Source of the DNA: Clostridium novyi NT
Lineage (GTDB): Bacteria; Bacillota; Clostridia; Clostridiales; Clostridiaceae
Assembly (NCBI RefSeq): GCF_000014125.1
Contig: NC_008593.1
Span: 930,001-994,000, forward strand
Length of the DNA stretch: 64,000 bases
Reading direction: 5' to 3'
The translations under genes were made by a program, and so were the position numbers. Below are positions 44,708 through 54,894 of the stretch, piece by piece; positions within the stretch are counted from its first letter, which is position 1, and each line of letters begins with the position of its first letter. The notes under the pieces were generated by a model that was given only the letters and a program-made list of their open reading frames with translations, ran no database searches and was not told the origin of the DNA.

Positions 44708-44737
44708 TTGTTTAAGTTAGGTTTCTTTTGATATAAT
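44708..44737 (+). promoter_or_regulatory. candidate promoter of the U32-mutS2 operon
   Basis: TTGTTT (44708-44713), 18-base spacer, TATAAT (44732-44737), ending 41 bases before the first ATG. Confidence 0.5.
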
Positions 44738-44778
44738 GTATTATTAGGTGTAACAATAGATCGAGGAGAGATAAACTT

Positions 44779-47124
44779 ATGAATAAAATTGAGTTACTAG
44801 CACCAGCAGGTAGTATGGAAAGTCTTTATGCAGCGGTGCAAAATGGAGCAGATGCGGTATATTTAGGAGGAGCTAAGTTCTCAGCAAGAGCATATGCTTC
44901 TAATTTTGATGAAGAAAATATGATTAAGGCTGTAGAGTATTGTCATTTATACAATGTAAAGATTTATGTAACAGTAAATACGGCAATGAAAGAAGAGGAA
45001 ATTAAAGAGGCATTAGAATATGTTGAGTTTTTATATAAAATAGGGGTTGATGCGTTAATAATTCAAGATGCAGGACTTGCTGAGCTTATAAAAAGAAATT
45101 TTCCAAAGTTTGAACTTCATGCATCAACTCAAATGAGTATACATAATGCAGAAGGAGCCTTATTTCTTAAAAATTTAGGTTTTTCAAGAATAGTTCTTTC
45201 AAGAGAGCTATCATTAGATGAAATTACTCATATATCAAAGTGCTTAAACATAGAAACAGAGATTTTTGTACATGGAGCACTTTGTGTTTCTTATTCTGGA
45301 CAATGTCTTATGAGCAGTTTAATAGGAGGAAGAAGTGGAAACCGTGGACGTTGTGCACAACCTTGTAGACTTCCTTATGAAATAATAGATAAAAAGAGAA
45401 AGAAAAAGGCAAAGGGTTATATACTAAGTCCTAAAGATGTATGTACTATAGAAAATATAAAAGATATTATAAATAGCGGAACTAGTTCACTTAAGATTGA
45501 AGGCAGAATGAAAAGACCAGAATATGTGGCGGGAGTAGTTTCAGCATATAGAAAAGCTATAGATGATGCAAATTGTGATATTGAAAGAGAAAGAAAAAAA
45601 TTACTTCAACTATTTAATAGAGAAGGATTTTCAAAGGCTTATTTATATGGAAATGTAGGAAAAGATATGATGTCTTATAGATTCCCTAAAAATACAGGAG
45701 TGTTTATAGGAAAGGTAAATAGAGATTTAACTATAGAGCTAAAAGAAAATGTAAAACTTCAAGATGGAATAAGATTTGGTGGAGATGGATTTACAATTTT
45801 TAAAATAGTAAAAGGATCAACCAATGTAGAGGAAGCCTTAATAGGTGATAGAGTAAAATTAAAGCCTACTAAGTATAAAGCAGGAGATATGTTATTTAAG
45901 ACCTCAGATAATGAGCTTTTAAATAATCTTAGCAAGTCATATGAAAATGTATATGGAAGAAAAAATCAACTTAATTTGGATGTAGTATTTAAGGTTGGAG
46001 AGCCAATTAAAATATCGACTAATTATAATGGAAAAACATATGAAACTTTAGGAGAAGAAGTTCAAGTTGCTAAAAATAAACCAATGGACAAAGAAAAGTT
46101 AGTTAAAAATTTAAACAAAACAGGGGATACTCCATTTGAATTTAAAAATATTAACTTTAGTGATTTTGAAGAAGGATTTATGCCGGTTTCTTCAATAAAT
46201 GCAGTTAGAAGACAACTTATAGATAATATTAATGAAGATATAAAATTAGGTAATAAAAGAAGCTATTCTGATAATCTAGACTTAAATTTAAATATTAATA
46301 AATCTAATAAAGAAAAATCAACTAACATACTAGATAGTACTATAGTTACTGTTACTAAAGAGGAACAACTAAAAGCAGCGGTAGAATGTGGAGTTAAAAA
46401 TATTGCAGTGGAAGTATCTTTAAGAAATTGTGATATAGATTTAAAAAATGTAGAATGTGAAAACATATATATAAAAACATCAACAATAATAAAAGAAGAG
46501 TTTGAAAGTGTGTGCACAATAATTGAGAAAAATATTAACAGAATTAAAGGAATAATAACTTCAAATTCAGGAATAATTAATAGATTTAAAGGTAAAACAG
46601 AAATTATTGGAGACTATAAATTAAATATATTTAATAGCTATAGTTTAGAGTTTTATAAAGATATTTTAGATGCAGCCACTATTAGTGTAGAGTTAAACAA
46701 GAAAGAAATAAAAAATATAACTAAAAAGAGTGGTTTTAAATGTGCATGTATTGTATATGGTAAACCAGAATTAATGGTTAGTGAATATTGTCCAATAGGA
46801 TGTGTTTTTGGAGGAAAAGATAAGAGCAAAACATGTGATTTAGAATGTTTAAAAGGGGAATATGTATTAAAAGATAGAATGAATGTAGAAATGGAAGTAA
46901 GGACAGATAAATATTGCAGAAGTCACATTTATAATGCTTCTCCTGTTAATTTAATACCTAATTTAGATGAAATAAAGGCAATTGATATAGACATTTTTAG
47001 ATTAGAGTTTTTAAGCGAAAGTTATGATGAAACACTAAATATACTTGAAAGTTTTAAAAATGAAAAATTCCGCGGAGATTTCAAAAATTATACTAGAGGA
47101 CATTTTAAAAGAGGTGTAGAATAA
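44779..47124 (+). CDS. U32 family peptidase-like protein with DUF3656-type C-terminal region
   Basis: A 781-residue protein. The N-terminal U32 domain has LLAPAGSMESLYAAVQNGADAVYLGG and the family signature EIFVHGALCVSYSGQCLMSS, followed by RGRCAQPCRLPYE with conserved Cys. U32 proteins TrhP and RlhA hydroxylate tRNA or 23S rRNA in E. coli, and similar long forms are RlhA-like. Later Cys residues in SEYCPIGCVFGGKDKSKTCDLEC probably complete an Fe-S-type set. Direct RNA modification is more likely than proteolysis, but the exact RNA is not known. First gene of an operon; mutS2 follows after one base. Confidence 0.88.
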   Translation: MNKIELLAPAGSMESLYAAVQNGADAVYLGGAKFSARAYASNFDEENMIKAVEYCHLYNVKIYVTVNTAMKEEEIKEALEYVEFLYKIGVDALIIQDAGLAELIKRNFPKFELHASTQMSIHNAEGALFLKNLGFSRIVLSRELSLDEITHISKCLNIETEIFVHGALCVSYSGQCLMSSLIGGRSGNRGRCAQPCRLPYEIIDKKRKKKAKGYILSPKDVCTIENIKDIINSGTSSLKIEGRMKRPEYVAGVVSAYRKAIDDANCDIERERKKLLQLFNREGFSKAYLYGNVGKDMMSYRFPKNTGVFIGKVNRDLTIELKENVKLQDGIRFGGDGFTIFKIVKGSTNVEEALIGDRVKLKPTKYKAGDMLFKTSDNELLNNLSKSYENVYGRKNQLNLDVVFKVGEPIKISTNYNGKTYETLGEEVQVAKNKPMDKEKLVKNLNKTGDTPFEFKNINFSDFEEGFMPVSSINAVRRQLIDNINEDIKLGNKRSYSDNLDLNLNINKSNKEKSTNILDSTIVTVTKEEQLKAAVECGVKNIAVEVSLRNCDIDLKNVECENIYIKTSTIIKEEFESVCTIIEKNINRIKGIITSNSGIINRFKGKTEIIGDYKLNIFNSYSLEFYKDILDAATISVELNKKEIKNITKKSGFKCACIVYGKPELMVSEYCPIGCVFGGKDKSKTCDLECLKGEYVLKDRMNVEMEVRTDKYCRSHIYNASPVNLIPNLDEIKAIDIDIFRLEFLSESYDETLNILESFKNEKFRGDFKNYTRGHFKRGVE

Positions 47125-47125
47125 C

Positions 47126-49483
47126 ATGAACGAAAAATCTTTAAGGGTTTTAGAATTTAATAAAATAAAAGATGAATTAAAAAAGTATACCCAAACTTCA
47201 GCGGCTAAGGATTTAATTGAAAGGCTTCACCCTTATGAAAGTGCATATGAGGTTAGGGAACACTTAATGGAAACAGAAGAAGCTTTTAAAATATCCATAA
47301 AAAAAGGGGATGCACCTTTTAGTGGACTATATGATATAAGGGAAGCAATATCAAAAGCTCAAAGAAGATTTACACTTTTTCCATCAGAGCTTCTTAGGGT
47401 TGCTAATTTACTTAGAGCCTCAAGAAGATTTAAGGGCTATGTGAAAAGTGATGATTTAAGTGAAAAGTATGAAGTGCTTGAAAGTATTACAGAGGGGCTT
47501 GTACCTTTAAATGGACTAGAAGAAGAGATTTCTAAATGTATAATTGGAGAAGAAGAAATCTCAGATAGAGCAAGTACTACTCTTTTTAATATAAGAAGAT
47601 CCCTAAAGGATAAAACAAGTTCAATAAAAGCTAGAGTTAATTCTCTTATTAGAACATATTCTTCTCATCTTCAAGAAAATATATATACAGTAAGAGGAGA
47701 GAGATATGTACTTCCAGTAAAAGTAGAACATAAAGGAGCAGTACCAGGACTTGTACATGACCAAAGTGCATCAGGAGCAACACTTTTTATAGAACCTATG
47801 AGCTTAGTTGATTTAAATAATGAAATAAAGGAATTAAGACTTAAAGAAAAAGCTGAAATAGATAGAATACTTGCTTTTCTTTCAGGAAAAGTATATGAAA
47901 ATGTAGATGTTATTAAGGTAGATGCGGATATTCTTTGGGAACTTGATTTTATATTTGCAAAGGCTAAGTATGCTCAAAAGTTAGGAGCAATAATGCCTAT
48001 AATAAGTGAAGACGGTCATTTTAATATAATAAATGCAAAACATCCACTTATAGATCCTAAAAAAGTAGTGGAAAACAATATCTATCTTAGAGATGGAATA
48101 ACATCTGTTGTAATTACAGGGCCTAATACAGGTGGTAAAACAGTTACACTAAAGACTGTAGGATTACTTCACATAATGGCAATGAGTGGGCTTATGATAA
48201 CAGCATCTCAAGGATCAACTATAAGTTTCTTTAAAGAAGTTTTTGCAGATATTGGAGATGAACAAAGTATAGAGCAAAGTTTATCAACATTCTCATCTCA
48301 CATGACAAATATAGTAAACATAATAGATAGTGCAGATGAAAATTCATTAGTATTGTTTGATGAACTTGGTGCTGGAACAGATCCTACAGAAGGAGCTGCA
48401 CTTGCAGTTTCAATTCTTGAAAATTTGAGAAAAAGAAAAACAAAGGTAATAGCTACAACTCACTATAGTGAACTTAAAGCCTATGCATTAAAGGTTGATA
48501 ATGTAGAAAATGCATCTGTAGAATTTGATGTTGAAACATTAAGACCTACATATAGACTACTAATAGGAGTACCAGGAAAATCAAATGCCTTTGAAATATC
48601 TAAAAGACTCGGACTTCCAGATTATATTATAGAAGATGCAAGAGAAGGAATTTCAGAGGAAACTCTTAAATTTGAAGATTTAATACAATCTCTTCAACAT
48701 AAAAACATTAAAGCACAGGAACATGCAAGAAAAGCAGAAAGTGCAAAAGAAGAAGCTGTAAAACTTAAAGAAAAATATGAAAGCAAATTAGATAAATTCC
48801 AAGATATAAGAGAAAAAGCAATTTTAAATGCCCAAAAGGAAGCTAAAGAAATCATAAAAGAAGCTAAAGAGGAAGCAGATAAAATACTAAAAGACATAAG
48901 AGAACTTGAGAGAATGGGATATTCTTCAGATGTTCGTAAACTTTTAGAAGAGAATAGAAAGAAATTAAAAGACAAATTAGAAAAGACAGAATCAAAATTA
49001 AATCAGCCAAAAGAAGTTGGTGAAGCTGTAACTAATGTATCAGAAGGAGATGAATTATATCTTCCTAAATTTGAGACAAAAGTTATGGTACTTACAAATC
49101 CTGATAATAAGGGAGATGTTCAAGTACAGGCTGGAATTATGAAAATAAAAGTAAATATTAAAGATCTAAGAAAAACTAAAGAAACTAAGATAGAAAAAAG
49201 ACAAAGAAAGAAAAAACAAATGAGTTTAAACTTAAAATCAGTAGCAACATCTGTTGATTTAAGAGGAATGGATTCAGAAGAAGCAACTTATACTGCTGAT
49301 AAATATCTAGATGATGCGTGTATGAGTGGACTTTCTGAAGTTACTATAATACATGGTAAAGGTACAGGGGTACTTAGAACTGCCATAAATGATATGTTAA
49401 AAAGACATCCTCATGTAAAATCTTATAGACTTGGTAACTATGGAGAAGGCGGAAATGGAGTTACTGTAGTAGAACTTAAATAA
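47126..49483 (+). CDS. mutS2: endonuclease MutS2
   Basis: A 785-residue MutS paralogue. The ATPase core includes Walker A GPNTGGKT, LSTFSSHM, Walker B LVLFDELGAGTDPTEGAALA and TTHYSELK. A coiled-coil region follows (about 515-630), and a C-terminal Smr domain (about 705-785) has VDLRGMDSEEA and IIHGKGTGVLR. MutS2 lacks the mismatch-recognition domain. It suppresses homologous recombination in some bacteria and rescues collided ribosomes in Bacillus. It starts one base after the U32 gene's stop, so the two are translationally coupled. Confidence 0.96.
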   Translation: MNEKSLRVLEFNKIKDELKKYTQTSAAKDLIERLHPYESAYEVREHLMETEEAFKISIKKGDAPFSGLYDIREAISKAQRRFTLFPSELLRVANLLRASRRFKGYVKSDDLSEKYEVLESITEGLVPLNGLEEEISKCIIGEEEISDRASTTLFNIRRSLKDKTSSIKARVNSLIRTYSSHLQENIYTVRGERYVLPVKVEHKGAVPGLVHDQSASGATLFIEPMSLVDLNNEIKELRLKEKAEIDRILAFLSGKVYENVDVIKVDADILWELDFIFAKAKYAQKLGAIMPIISEDGHFNIINAKHPLIDPKKVVENNIYLRDGITSVVITGPNTGGKTVTLKTVGLLHIMAMSGLMITASQGSTISFFKEVFADIGDEQSIEQSLSTFSSHMTNIVNIIDSADENSLVLFDELGAGTDPTEGAALAVSILENLRKRKTKVIATTHYSELKAYALKVDNVENASVEFDVETLRPTYRLLIGVPGKSNAFEISKRLGLPDYIIEDAREGISEETLKFEDLIQSLQHKNIKAQEHARKAESAKEEAVKLKEKYESKLDKFQDIREKAILNAQKEAKEIIKEAKEEADKILKDIRELERMGYSSDVRKLLEENRKKLKDKLEKTESKLNQPKEVGEAVTNVSEGDELYLPKFETKVMVLTNPDNKGDVQVQAGIMKIKVNIKDLRKTKETKIEKRQRKKKQMSLNLKSVATSVDLRGMDSEEATYTADKYLDDACMSGLSEVTIIHGKGTGVLRTAINDMLKRHPHVKSYRLGNYGEGGNGVTVVELK

Positions 49484-49506
49484 AGAATATATAAAGAGGG
49501 ATCAAT

Positions 49507-49977
49507 ATGATAGTTATAAGTGCGTGTCTTTGTGGGGTTAATTGTAAATATAGTGGTGGAAACAACTTTAATGAAAAAGTTTTAAAACTTTTAAAAGAAG
49601 GCAAGGGAATTTTAGTCTGTCCAGAACAAATGGGCGGACTTACAACTCCAAGAACACCCTGTGAGATAGTAGGTGGACATGGAGAAGATGTATTAAATGG
49701 AAAAGCTAAAGTTATAAGTAAAGATGGGGTAGATTGTACAAAGGAGTTTTTGAAAGGTGCATATGAGGCTTTAAAGGTAGCAAAAGATGTAAATGCTACA
49801 AAAGCAATTTTTAAAGCTAAAAGTCCTTCTTGTGGATGTGGAAAAATATATGATGGAAGCTTTAGTGGAAATAAAATAGATGGGAATGGTGTTACATCAG
49901 CGCTTTTTCTAAAAAATGGTATAGAGATTATTACTGAAGAACAGCTTTTATATGTATATTATTCTTTTTTATGCTAA
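49507..49977 (+). CDS. DUF523 family protein
   Basis: This 156-residue protein matches DUF523. Its signature begins ISACLCGVNCKYSGGNN, then CPEQMGGLTTPRTPCEIVGG, and ends with AKSPSCGCGKIYDGSFSG and NGVTSALFLKNG. The conserved Cys pairs suggest metal or Fe-S binding. Function is unknown; some family members are fused to a DUF1722 domain or associated with cysteine metabolism. It shares the mutS2 transcript and overlaps the start region of the bL25 upstream leader. Confidence 0.85.
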   Translation: MIVISACLCGVNCKYSGGNNFNEKVLKLLKEGKGILVCPEQMGGLTTPRTPCEIVGGHGEDVLNGKAKVISKDGVDCTKEFLKGAYEALKVAKDVNATKAIFKAKSPSCGCGKIYDGSFSGNKIDGNGVTSALFLKNGIEIITEEQLLYVYYSFLC

Positions 49978-50003
49978 TACTAGAAAGCATAGGAGGGATA
50001 TCA

Positions 50004-50597
50004 ATGGACGTGTTAAAAGCTAATGAAAGAATCAAAGATTCTAACCATTCTGCGAGACGTGAAAGAAAAAAAGGAATGGTACCTGGAGTACTATATGGTG
50101 CAGGAGTTCAAAACACATTATTTGAAATAGGAGAGATTGAACTAAATAGAGAAGTATTAAAAAATGGTGAATATGGAGGGATTGATTTACAAATCAATAA
50201 TAACCATCATAAAGCTATAGTAAAAGAAATACAAAAAGATCCTGTAACAAAGAAAATACTACATATAGATTTACAAGAAATAGATAAAAATGAAGTTATT
50301 CAAACTGAAATACCAATAAATTTTGTAGGAGAAGAGTTTATAGCTAAAAGAGGAGAAATAGTTCAAAAGGAAAAATCAAACATAAAGGTTCAAGGAAAAT
50401 ATGATGATATACCTAAATCAATAAATGTAGATGTTTCAAAAATGTACTCAGGAGATGTATTTAGAGTTAATGATGTTGAAATGGCTAGTGAAATAATATG
50501 TTTAGATGATATGGATACTATATTAGCTGTTGTTATGGGTACTAAAAATAAAGGATCTCAAGAAGATGAAGAAGATAATGAGGTAATTGCAGAATAA
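50004..50597 (+). CDS. ctc: 50S ribosomal protein L25 / general stress protein Ctc
   Basis: A 197-residue long-form bL25. The N-terminal L25 domain (about 1-90) has MVPGVLYGAG and KEIQKDPVTKKILHIDLQEI. The C-terminal beta domain (about 95-185) contains IPINFVGEEFIAKRGEIVQKE. An acidic tail (EDEEDNEVIAE) ends the protein. It binds 5S rRNA in the large subunit, and Ctc is stress-induced in Bacillus. I choose ATG 50004 after AGGAGGG (49991-49997). A terminator follows. Confidence 0.93.
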   Translation: MDVLKANERIKDSNHSARRERKKGMVPGVLYGAGVQNTLFEIGEIELNREVLKNGEYGGIDLQINNNHHKAIVKEIQKDPVTKKILHIDLQEIDKNEVIQTEIPINFVGEEFIAKRGEIVQKEKSNIKVQGKYDDIPKSINVDVSKMYSGDVFRVNDVEMASEIICLDDMDTILAVVMGTKNKGSQEDEEDNEVIAE

Positions 50598-50605
50598 TTT
50601 TTTAA

Positions 50606-50646
50606 ATAAAGATACTATTATTAATTTTAATAGTATCTTTATTTTT
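50606..50646 (+). terminator. terminator after the bL25 gene
   Basis: AAATAAAGATACTATT pairs with AATAGTATCTTTATTT (about 50606-50645) around an AT-rich loop, followed by TTA. Confidence 0.75.
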
Positions 50647-50665
50647 ATAATTTCGTAGGAATAAA

Positions 50666-50695
50666 TTGTTATAATTTAACAGTATATTGTATAAT
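50666..50695 (+). promoter_or_regulatory. promoter of the phosphohexomutase gene
   Basis: TTGTTA (50666-50671), 18-base spacer, TATAAT (50690-50695), 35 bases before the ATG. Confidence 0.6.
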
Positions 50696-50730
50696 TATTA
50701 TATTACTGGTTAATATTAGGAGGTAATATA

Positions 50731-52473
50731 ATGGATTATTTAGAAAAATATAATATGTGGTTAGATTCACCTTTGATTGATGATAAAACTAAAGAAGAAT
50801 TAAGAAGTATTAAAGATGAGAAGGATATAGAAGATAGATTTTATAAAGATTTAGAGTTTGGAACTGGTGGACTTAGAGGCGTTATAGGAGCTGGAAGTAA
50901 TAGAATGAACATATATACTGTAAAAAAGGTTACACAGGGACTTTCAGAATATCTCTTAGAGGCATATAAAAATAGAGATATATCTGTGAGCATTGCATAT
51001 GATTCTAGAATAATGTCTAAAGAATTTGCAAAAGAAGCCTCACTCACATTGTGTGCTAATGGAATAAGGGTTAATTTATTTGAATCTTTAAGACCTACTC
51101 CTATGCTTTCTTATACTGTAAGATACTTAAAATCTAATGCAGGTATTGTTATAACTGCATCTCATAATCCTAAAGAATATAATGGTTATAAAGTGTATGG
51201 AGAAGATGGTGGACAAGTTACTGATAAAAAGGCCAAGGACATTATAACTTGTGTAAACAATATAAAAGATTTAAAACAGGTTAAATCTTTTACATTAGAA
51301 GAAGCTAAAGAGAGAAAATTACTTAATATAATAGGAGAAGAAGTAGATAGAGATTATATAAATGACGTAAAAAAATTAACCATAAGAAATGAACTGGTAA
51401 AAAATAATGCAAAAGATTTAAAGATTATTTATACTCCAATTCATGGAAGTGGAAATATACCAGTAAGAAGAGTTTTAGGGGAACTTGGATATGAAAATTT
51501 ATTTGTTGTAAAGGAACAAGAGTTACCTGATGGAACATTTCCAACAGCAGAATATCCAAATCCAGAAATGCCACAGGTTTTTGATATAGCATTAGAAATG
51601 GCAAAAGATATAAAACCAGATATAATATTTGGTACAGATCCTGATTGTGATAGAATAGGAGCTATTGTAAAAAATAATAAAAAAGAATATAAAGTTTTAA
51701 CAGGAAATATGATGGGGGTTTTATTAACAGAATATATTTTATCTTCATTAAAAGAGAAGAATACAATGCCTGAAAACCCTGTTGTAATTAAGACAATAGT
51801 TACTACAGAAATGATAAGGGCTATAGCAAAAGATTTTAATGTTGAAATTATGGATGTGTTAACGGGTTTTAAATATATAGGAGAGAAAATAGGAGAATTT
51901 GAAAAAAATAAAAATAAGGATTATGTGTTTGGATTTGAAGAAAGCTATGGATATTTAAGAGGCACATTTGTAAGAGATAAGGATGCTGTAATTGCTTCTA
52001 TGTTAATTTGTGAAATGACATTGTACTATAAGAAAAAAGGATTAAGTCTTTATGATGCTCTTATGAAGCTTTATGAAAAATATGGTTTTTACAAAGAAGA
52101 ATTAGTTTCCATAAATTTAATGGGTAAAGAAGGACAAAAACAAATAGGAATGACTATAGATAAGTTAAGGCATGTTAATGATTTAAAAATAGAAGGACTT
52201 AATATATCTAAAAAATATGATTATAAGATGGGGGTAGAAAAGGATATTATAAATGGAATAGAAAAGAAGATAAATCTACCTACATCCAATGTACTTAAAT
52301 TTGTACTAGAAAATGGGGATTATTTTGTAATAAGACCATCTGGAACAGAACCTAAGATGAAAATATATATGGGAGTTAAGGGGGAGAATTTAGAAAATTC
52401 AAAGGAAAATATGCTTAATTTTAAAGAAAAAATATTAAAACTAGTAGAAAATATGAGACAAAACTTAAAATAA
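50731..52473 (+). CDS. pgcA: phosphoglucomutase / phosphomannomutase
   Basis: A 580-residue alpha-D-phosphohexomutase that interconverts glucose-1-phosphate and glucose-6-phosphate (PgcA type). The N-terminal domain has GTGGLRGVIGAGSNRMN; the phosphoserine loop is TASHNPKEYNGYKVYG; metal loop GTDPDCDRIGA; sugar loop GFEESYGYL; phosphate-binding loop RPSGTEPKMKIY near the C-terminus. Length fits the Bacillus enzyme. It lies upstream of galU with a TPR gene between, so it should feed UDP-glucose synthesis for the downstream glycan locus. Confidence 0.93.
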   Translation: MDYLEKYNMWLDSPLIDDKTKEELRSIKDEKDIEDRFYKDLEFGTGGLRGVIGAGSNRMNIYTVKKVTQGLSEYLLEAYKNRDISVSIAYDSRIMSKEFAKEASLTLCANGIRVNLFESLRPTPMLSYTVRYLKSNAGIVITASHNPKEYNGYKVYGEDGGQVTDKKAKDIITCVNNIKDLKQVKSFTLEEAKERKLLNIIGEEVDRDYINDVKKLTIRNELVKNNAKDLKIIYTPIHGSGNIPVRRVLGELGYENLFVVKEQELPDGTFPTAEYPNPEMPQVFDIALEMAKDIKPDIIFGTDPDCDRIGAIVKNNKKEYKVLTGNMMGVLLTEYILSSLKEKNTMPENPVVIKTIVTTEMIRAIAKDFNVEIMDVLTGFKYIGEKIGEFEKNKNKDYVFGFEESYGYLRGTFVRDKDAVIASMLICEMTLYYKKKGLSLYDALMKLYEKYGFYKEELVSINLMGKEGQKQIGMTIDKLRHVNDLKIEGLNISKKYDYKMGVEKDIINGIEKKINLPTSNVLKFVLENGDYFVIRPSGTEPKMKIYMGVKGENLENSKENMLNFKEKILKLVENMRQNLK

Positions 52474-52487
52474 ATATATAAATTTCA

Positions 52488-52520
52488 AATCTCCATTTAA
52501 TTTAATGGAGATTTTTTTAT
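52488..52520 (+). terminator. terminator after the phosphohexomutase gene
   Basis: AAATCTCCATTTAA (from about 52488) pairs with TTAATGGAGATTT, followed by a run of T. Confidence 0.85.
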
Positions 52521-52685
52521 TAATAAGATTTTGTATAATTTGGGTTTTAAAATGATTTTTATATGAATAATTTAGCATAGTATCAATGGCTTTTTAGTGT
52601 ATATTTTTGAAAAAATATATAATCTATTATAATATATAATCATAGATGTTATAATTAAATATAATATTAAGGTTGGAGGAAGAGT

Positions 52686-53765
52686 ATGGACGTAAAAACT
52701 CATTTTAAGGATAAACTTTCAAATTTATTATTTTTACAAATGAATAAAGAGAGAGTAGAGAATATTTTTAATACAAGGTTGTATGTTAATGAGGCAATAT
52801 ATATGCCAGTTGCAACTGAAGACATCGTAAAAAAAGTTAAAAACAATGAAAATGTAGACACTATACCAGTAGCATTTTTTGTTGAAGGAATGATATATGT
52901 TTTAGGAGCTGATGATGATTTTAAATATAATGATATTTATGAAGAATTAGTATTAAATGCTCCAAAGGGTATGGAATTTATAAAGGGAAGAATAGCATCA
53001 TATGTAAAAGAAAAAAAATATGAAGATGCTTACATTATGCTAAAGGGACTTGTTAAATTAGAACCTACTGAAGAAATATATTCTAAACTTATAATGCTTG
53101 CAGAAAAATTAAGAAGTTTAAACAAGGATTATACAGAAGAAGAATTAGAAGTTATAGAAAAAGCTAAAGAAATAGAAGGATATGCTATACCATATCTATA
53201 TGAAGCTGAAATAAAAAGAGATAAAGAGGATTTTTACGGGGCTTTATTTTCAATAAATAATTATATAGCAAATGGGGGAGAGGAAACCTCTGAGATTTCA
53301 GAATTTAAAAGTTCACTAAAGGTAGTAAATGGTTATGATGAAGGAAAAAAATTAGTATATGATGAACCTAAAAAGGCACTAGAGATGCTATTACCATTAT
53401 TAGATGAACTTTCTGATAATCCGGAAGTTTATTATTACATAGCTGTTGCATATAGATTACTTGAAAATAATCATAAGGCTATATATTACTTAGAAAAGTC
53501 TATAGAAATAGATAGTTCATATCCAGAAGTATTTAATGAACTTGGAATCAATTATGCATGTGTAGAGGATTTTGAAAGTGCTATAGTGTATTTAAGAAAA
53601 GTTTTTGAAGCTACAAGATCTATTGAAGTATGCACAAACTTAATAATGTGTTATATGAATATAGGAGATTATAAACAAGCAAAAATACACCTTGAAATTG
53701 CAAATAAAATAGATAGTGAAGATGAAATTGTTAAAGAATTAAATAATATATTGAAAGATGCATAA
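52686..53765 (+). CDS. TPR-repeat protein of unknown function
   Basis: A 359-residue soluble protein. The N-terminal domain (about 1-100: LYVNEAIYMPVATEDIVKKV, DTIPVAFFVEGMIYVLGADDDF) does not match a family I recognise. From about residue 105 there are helix-pair repeats. The clearest TPRs are near 250-345: PEVYYYIAVAYRLLENNHKAIYYLEKSIEID, and PEVFNELGINYACVEDFESAIVYLRKVFEA. It probably acts as a protein-interaction scaffold. GGAGGAAG precedes ATG. It is followed by galU on the same strand. Confidence 0.72.
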   Translation: MDVKTHFKDKLSNLLFLQMNKERVENIFNTRLYVNEAIYMPVATEDIVKKVKNNENVDTIPVAFFVEGMIYVLGADDDFKYNDIYEELVLNAPKGMEFIKGRIASYVKEKKYEDAYIMLKGLVKLEPTEEIYSKLIMLAEKLRSLNKDYTEEELEVIEKAKEIEGYAIPYLYEAEIKRDKEDFYGALFSINNYIANGGEETSEISEFKSSLKVVNGYDEGKKLVYDEPKKALEMLLPLLDELSDNPEVYYYIAVAYRLLENNHKAIYYLEKSIEIDSSYPEVFNELGINYACVEDFESAIVYLRKVFEATRSIEVCTNLIMCYMNIGDYKQAKIHLEIANKIDSEDEIVKELNNILKDA

Positions 53766-53812
53766 AATATAAAGAAGTTTATATTTTATTTGTTGAAGGG
53801 AGAGTGTGTGGT

Positions 53813-54718
53813 ATGAGGGTAAAAAAAGCCATAATACCTGCAGCTGGACTTGGAACTAGATTTCTTCCGGCTACTAAAGCGCAACCTAAGGAGATGCTTC
53901 CCATTGTAGATAAGCCAACTATACAGTATATTATTGAAGAAGCGGTACAGTCAGGTATTGAAGAAATATTAATAATAACAGGTAGAAACAAAAGAGCAAT
54001 TGAAGATCATTTTGATAAGTCGGTGGAACTGGAAAACATATTGGAAGAAAAAGGTAAAAATGATCTTTTAAGTATGGTTAAAGATATATCTAATATGGTA
54101 GATATATACTATATACGTCAAAAAGAGCCAAAGGGACTTGGGCATGCAATAAATTGTGCTAAAACTTTTGTTGGCAATGAACCTTTTGCTGTTATGCTAG
54201 GAGATGATGTTGTAGATAGCAAAGTACCTTGTTTAAAACAACTAATTGATTGCTTTAATGAATATAAAACCACAATACTTGGAGTGCAAGAAGTAAATAA
54301 AAACAGTGTAGATAAGTATGGAATAGTAGAAGGACTACACATAGAAGACAGGGTTTATAAGGTAAAAGATTTAGTAGAAAAACCTAGTGTGAATGAAGCA
54401 CCTTCTAATGTAGCGATTTTAGGAAGATACATAATAACTCCTCCTATTTTTGATATATTAAGTCATACAAAGCCTGGTAAGTCAGGTGAAATACAATTAA
54501 CAGATGCTCTTAGAACCTTAATAAAAAAAGAAGCAATGTATGCCTACAAATTTGAAGGTAGAAGATATGATGTAGGCGATAAATTAGGATTTTTAGAGGC
54601 AACAGTAGAATTTGCACTAAAAAGAGAAGGGTTAAAAAATGAATTTATGAAATATTTAACTAGTATTAAGTATAATTCAAAATTTGCACAATTATATAAA
54701 GAAATGAACCAAAAATAA
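53813..54718 (+). CDS. galU: UTP--glucose-1-phosphate uridylyltransferase
   Basis: A 301-residue enzyme making UDP-glucose from UTP and glucose-1-phosphate. The N-terminal nucleotide-binding signature is AIIPAAGLGTRFLPATKAQPKEMLPI; later FAVMLGDDVV holds the metal-binding Asp, and VEKPSVNEAPSNVAILGRYI and YDVGDKLGFL are conserved. I choose ATG 53813 because AAGGGAGA (53796-53803) is well spaced; the frame opens 3 codons earlier. Its product supports glycolipid and surface polysaccharide synthesis and sits at the head of the sugar locus. Confidence 0.96.
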   Translation: MRVKKAIIPAAGLGTRFLPATKAQPKEMLPIVDKPTIQYIIEEAVQSGIEEILIITGRNKRAIEDHFDKSVELENILEEKGKNDLLSMVKDISNMVDIYYIRQKEPKGLGHAINCAKTFVGNEPFAVMLGDDVVDSKVPCLKQLIDCFNEYKTTILGVQEVNKNSVDKYGIVEGLHIEDRVYKVKDLVEKPSVNEAPSNVAILGRYIITPPIFDILSHTKPGKSGEIQLTDALRTLIKKEAMYAYKFEGRRYDVGDKLGFLEATVEFALKREGLKNEFMKYLTSIKYNSKFAQLYKEMNQK

Positions 54719-54749
54719 AATATATTAAAGCTTAGTTTATGATATAATA

Positions 54750-54792
54750 ATAGACATGAATTGTAAAGGACTTACAAAACATGTCTTTTTTA
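54750..54792 (+). terminator. terminator after galU
   Basis: AGACATG (about 54752) pairs with CATGTCT (about 54780), reinforced by TTGTAA/TTACAA inside, and is followed by TTTTTTATATTT. Confidence 0.75.
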
Positions 54793-54894
54793 TATTTGTA
54801 TGTTAAATTATTAATAAAAAACATTGAATAATTTCAAAAATGATGTAAAATGATTTAAGGTAGATAAAATAACAATCGTTAAGGATGTGATGAC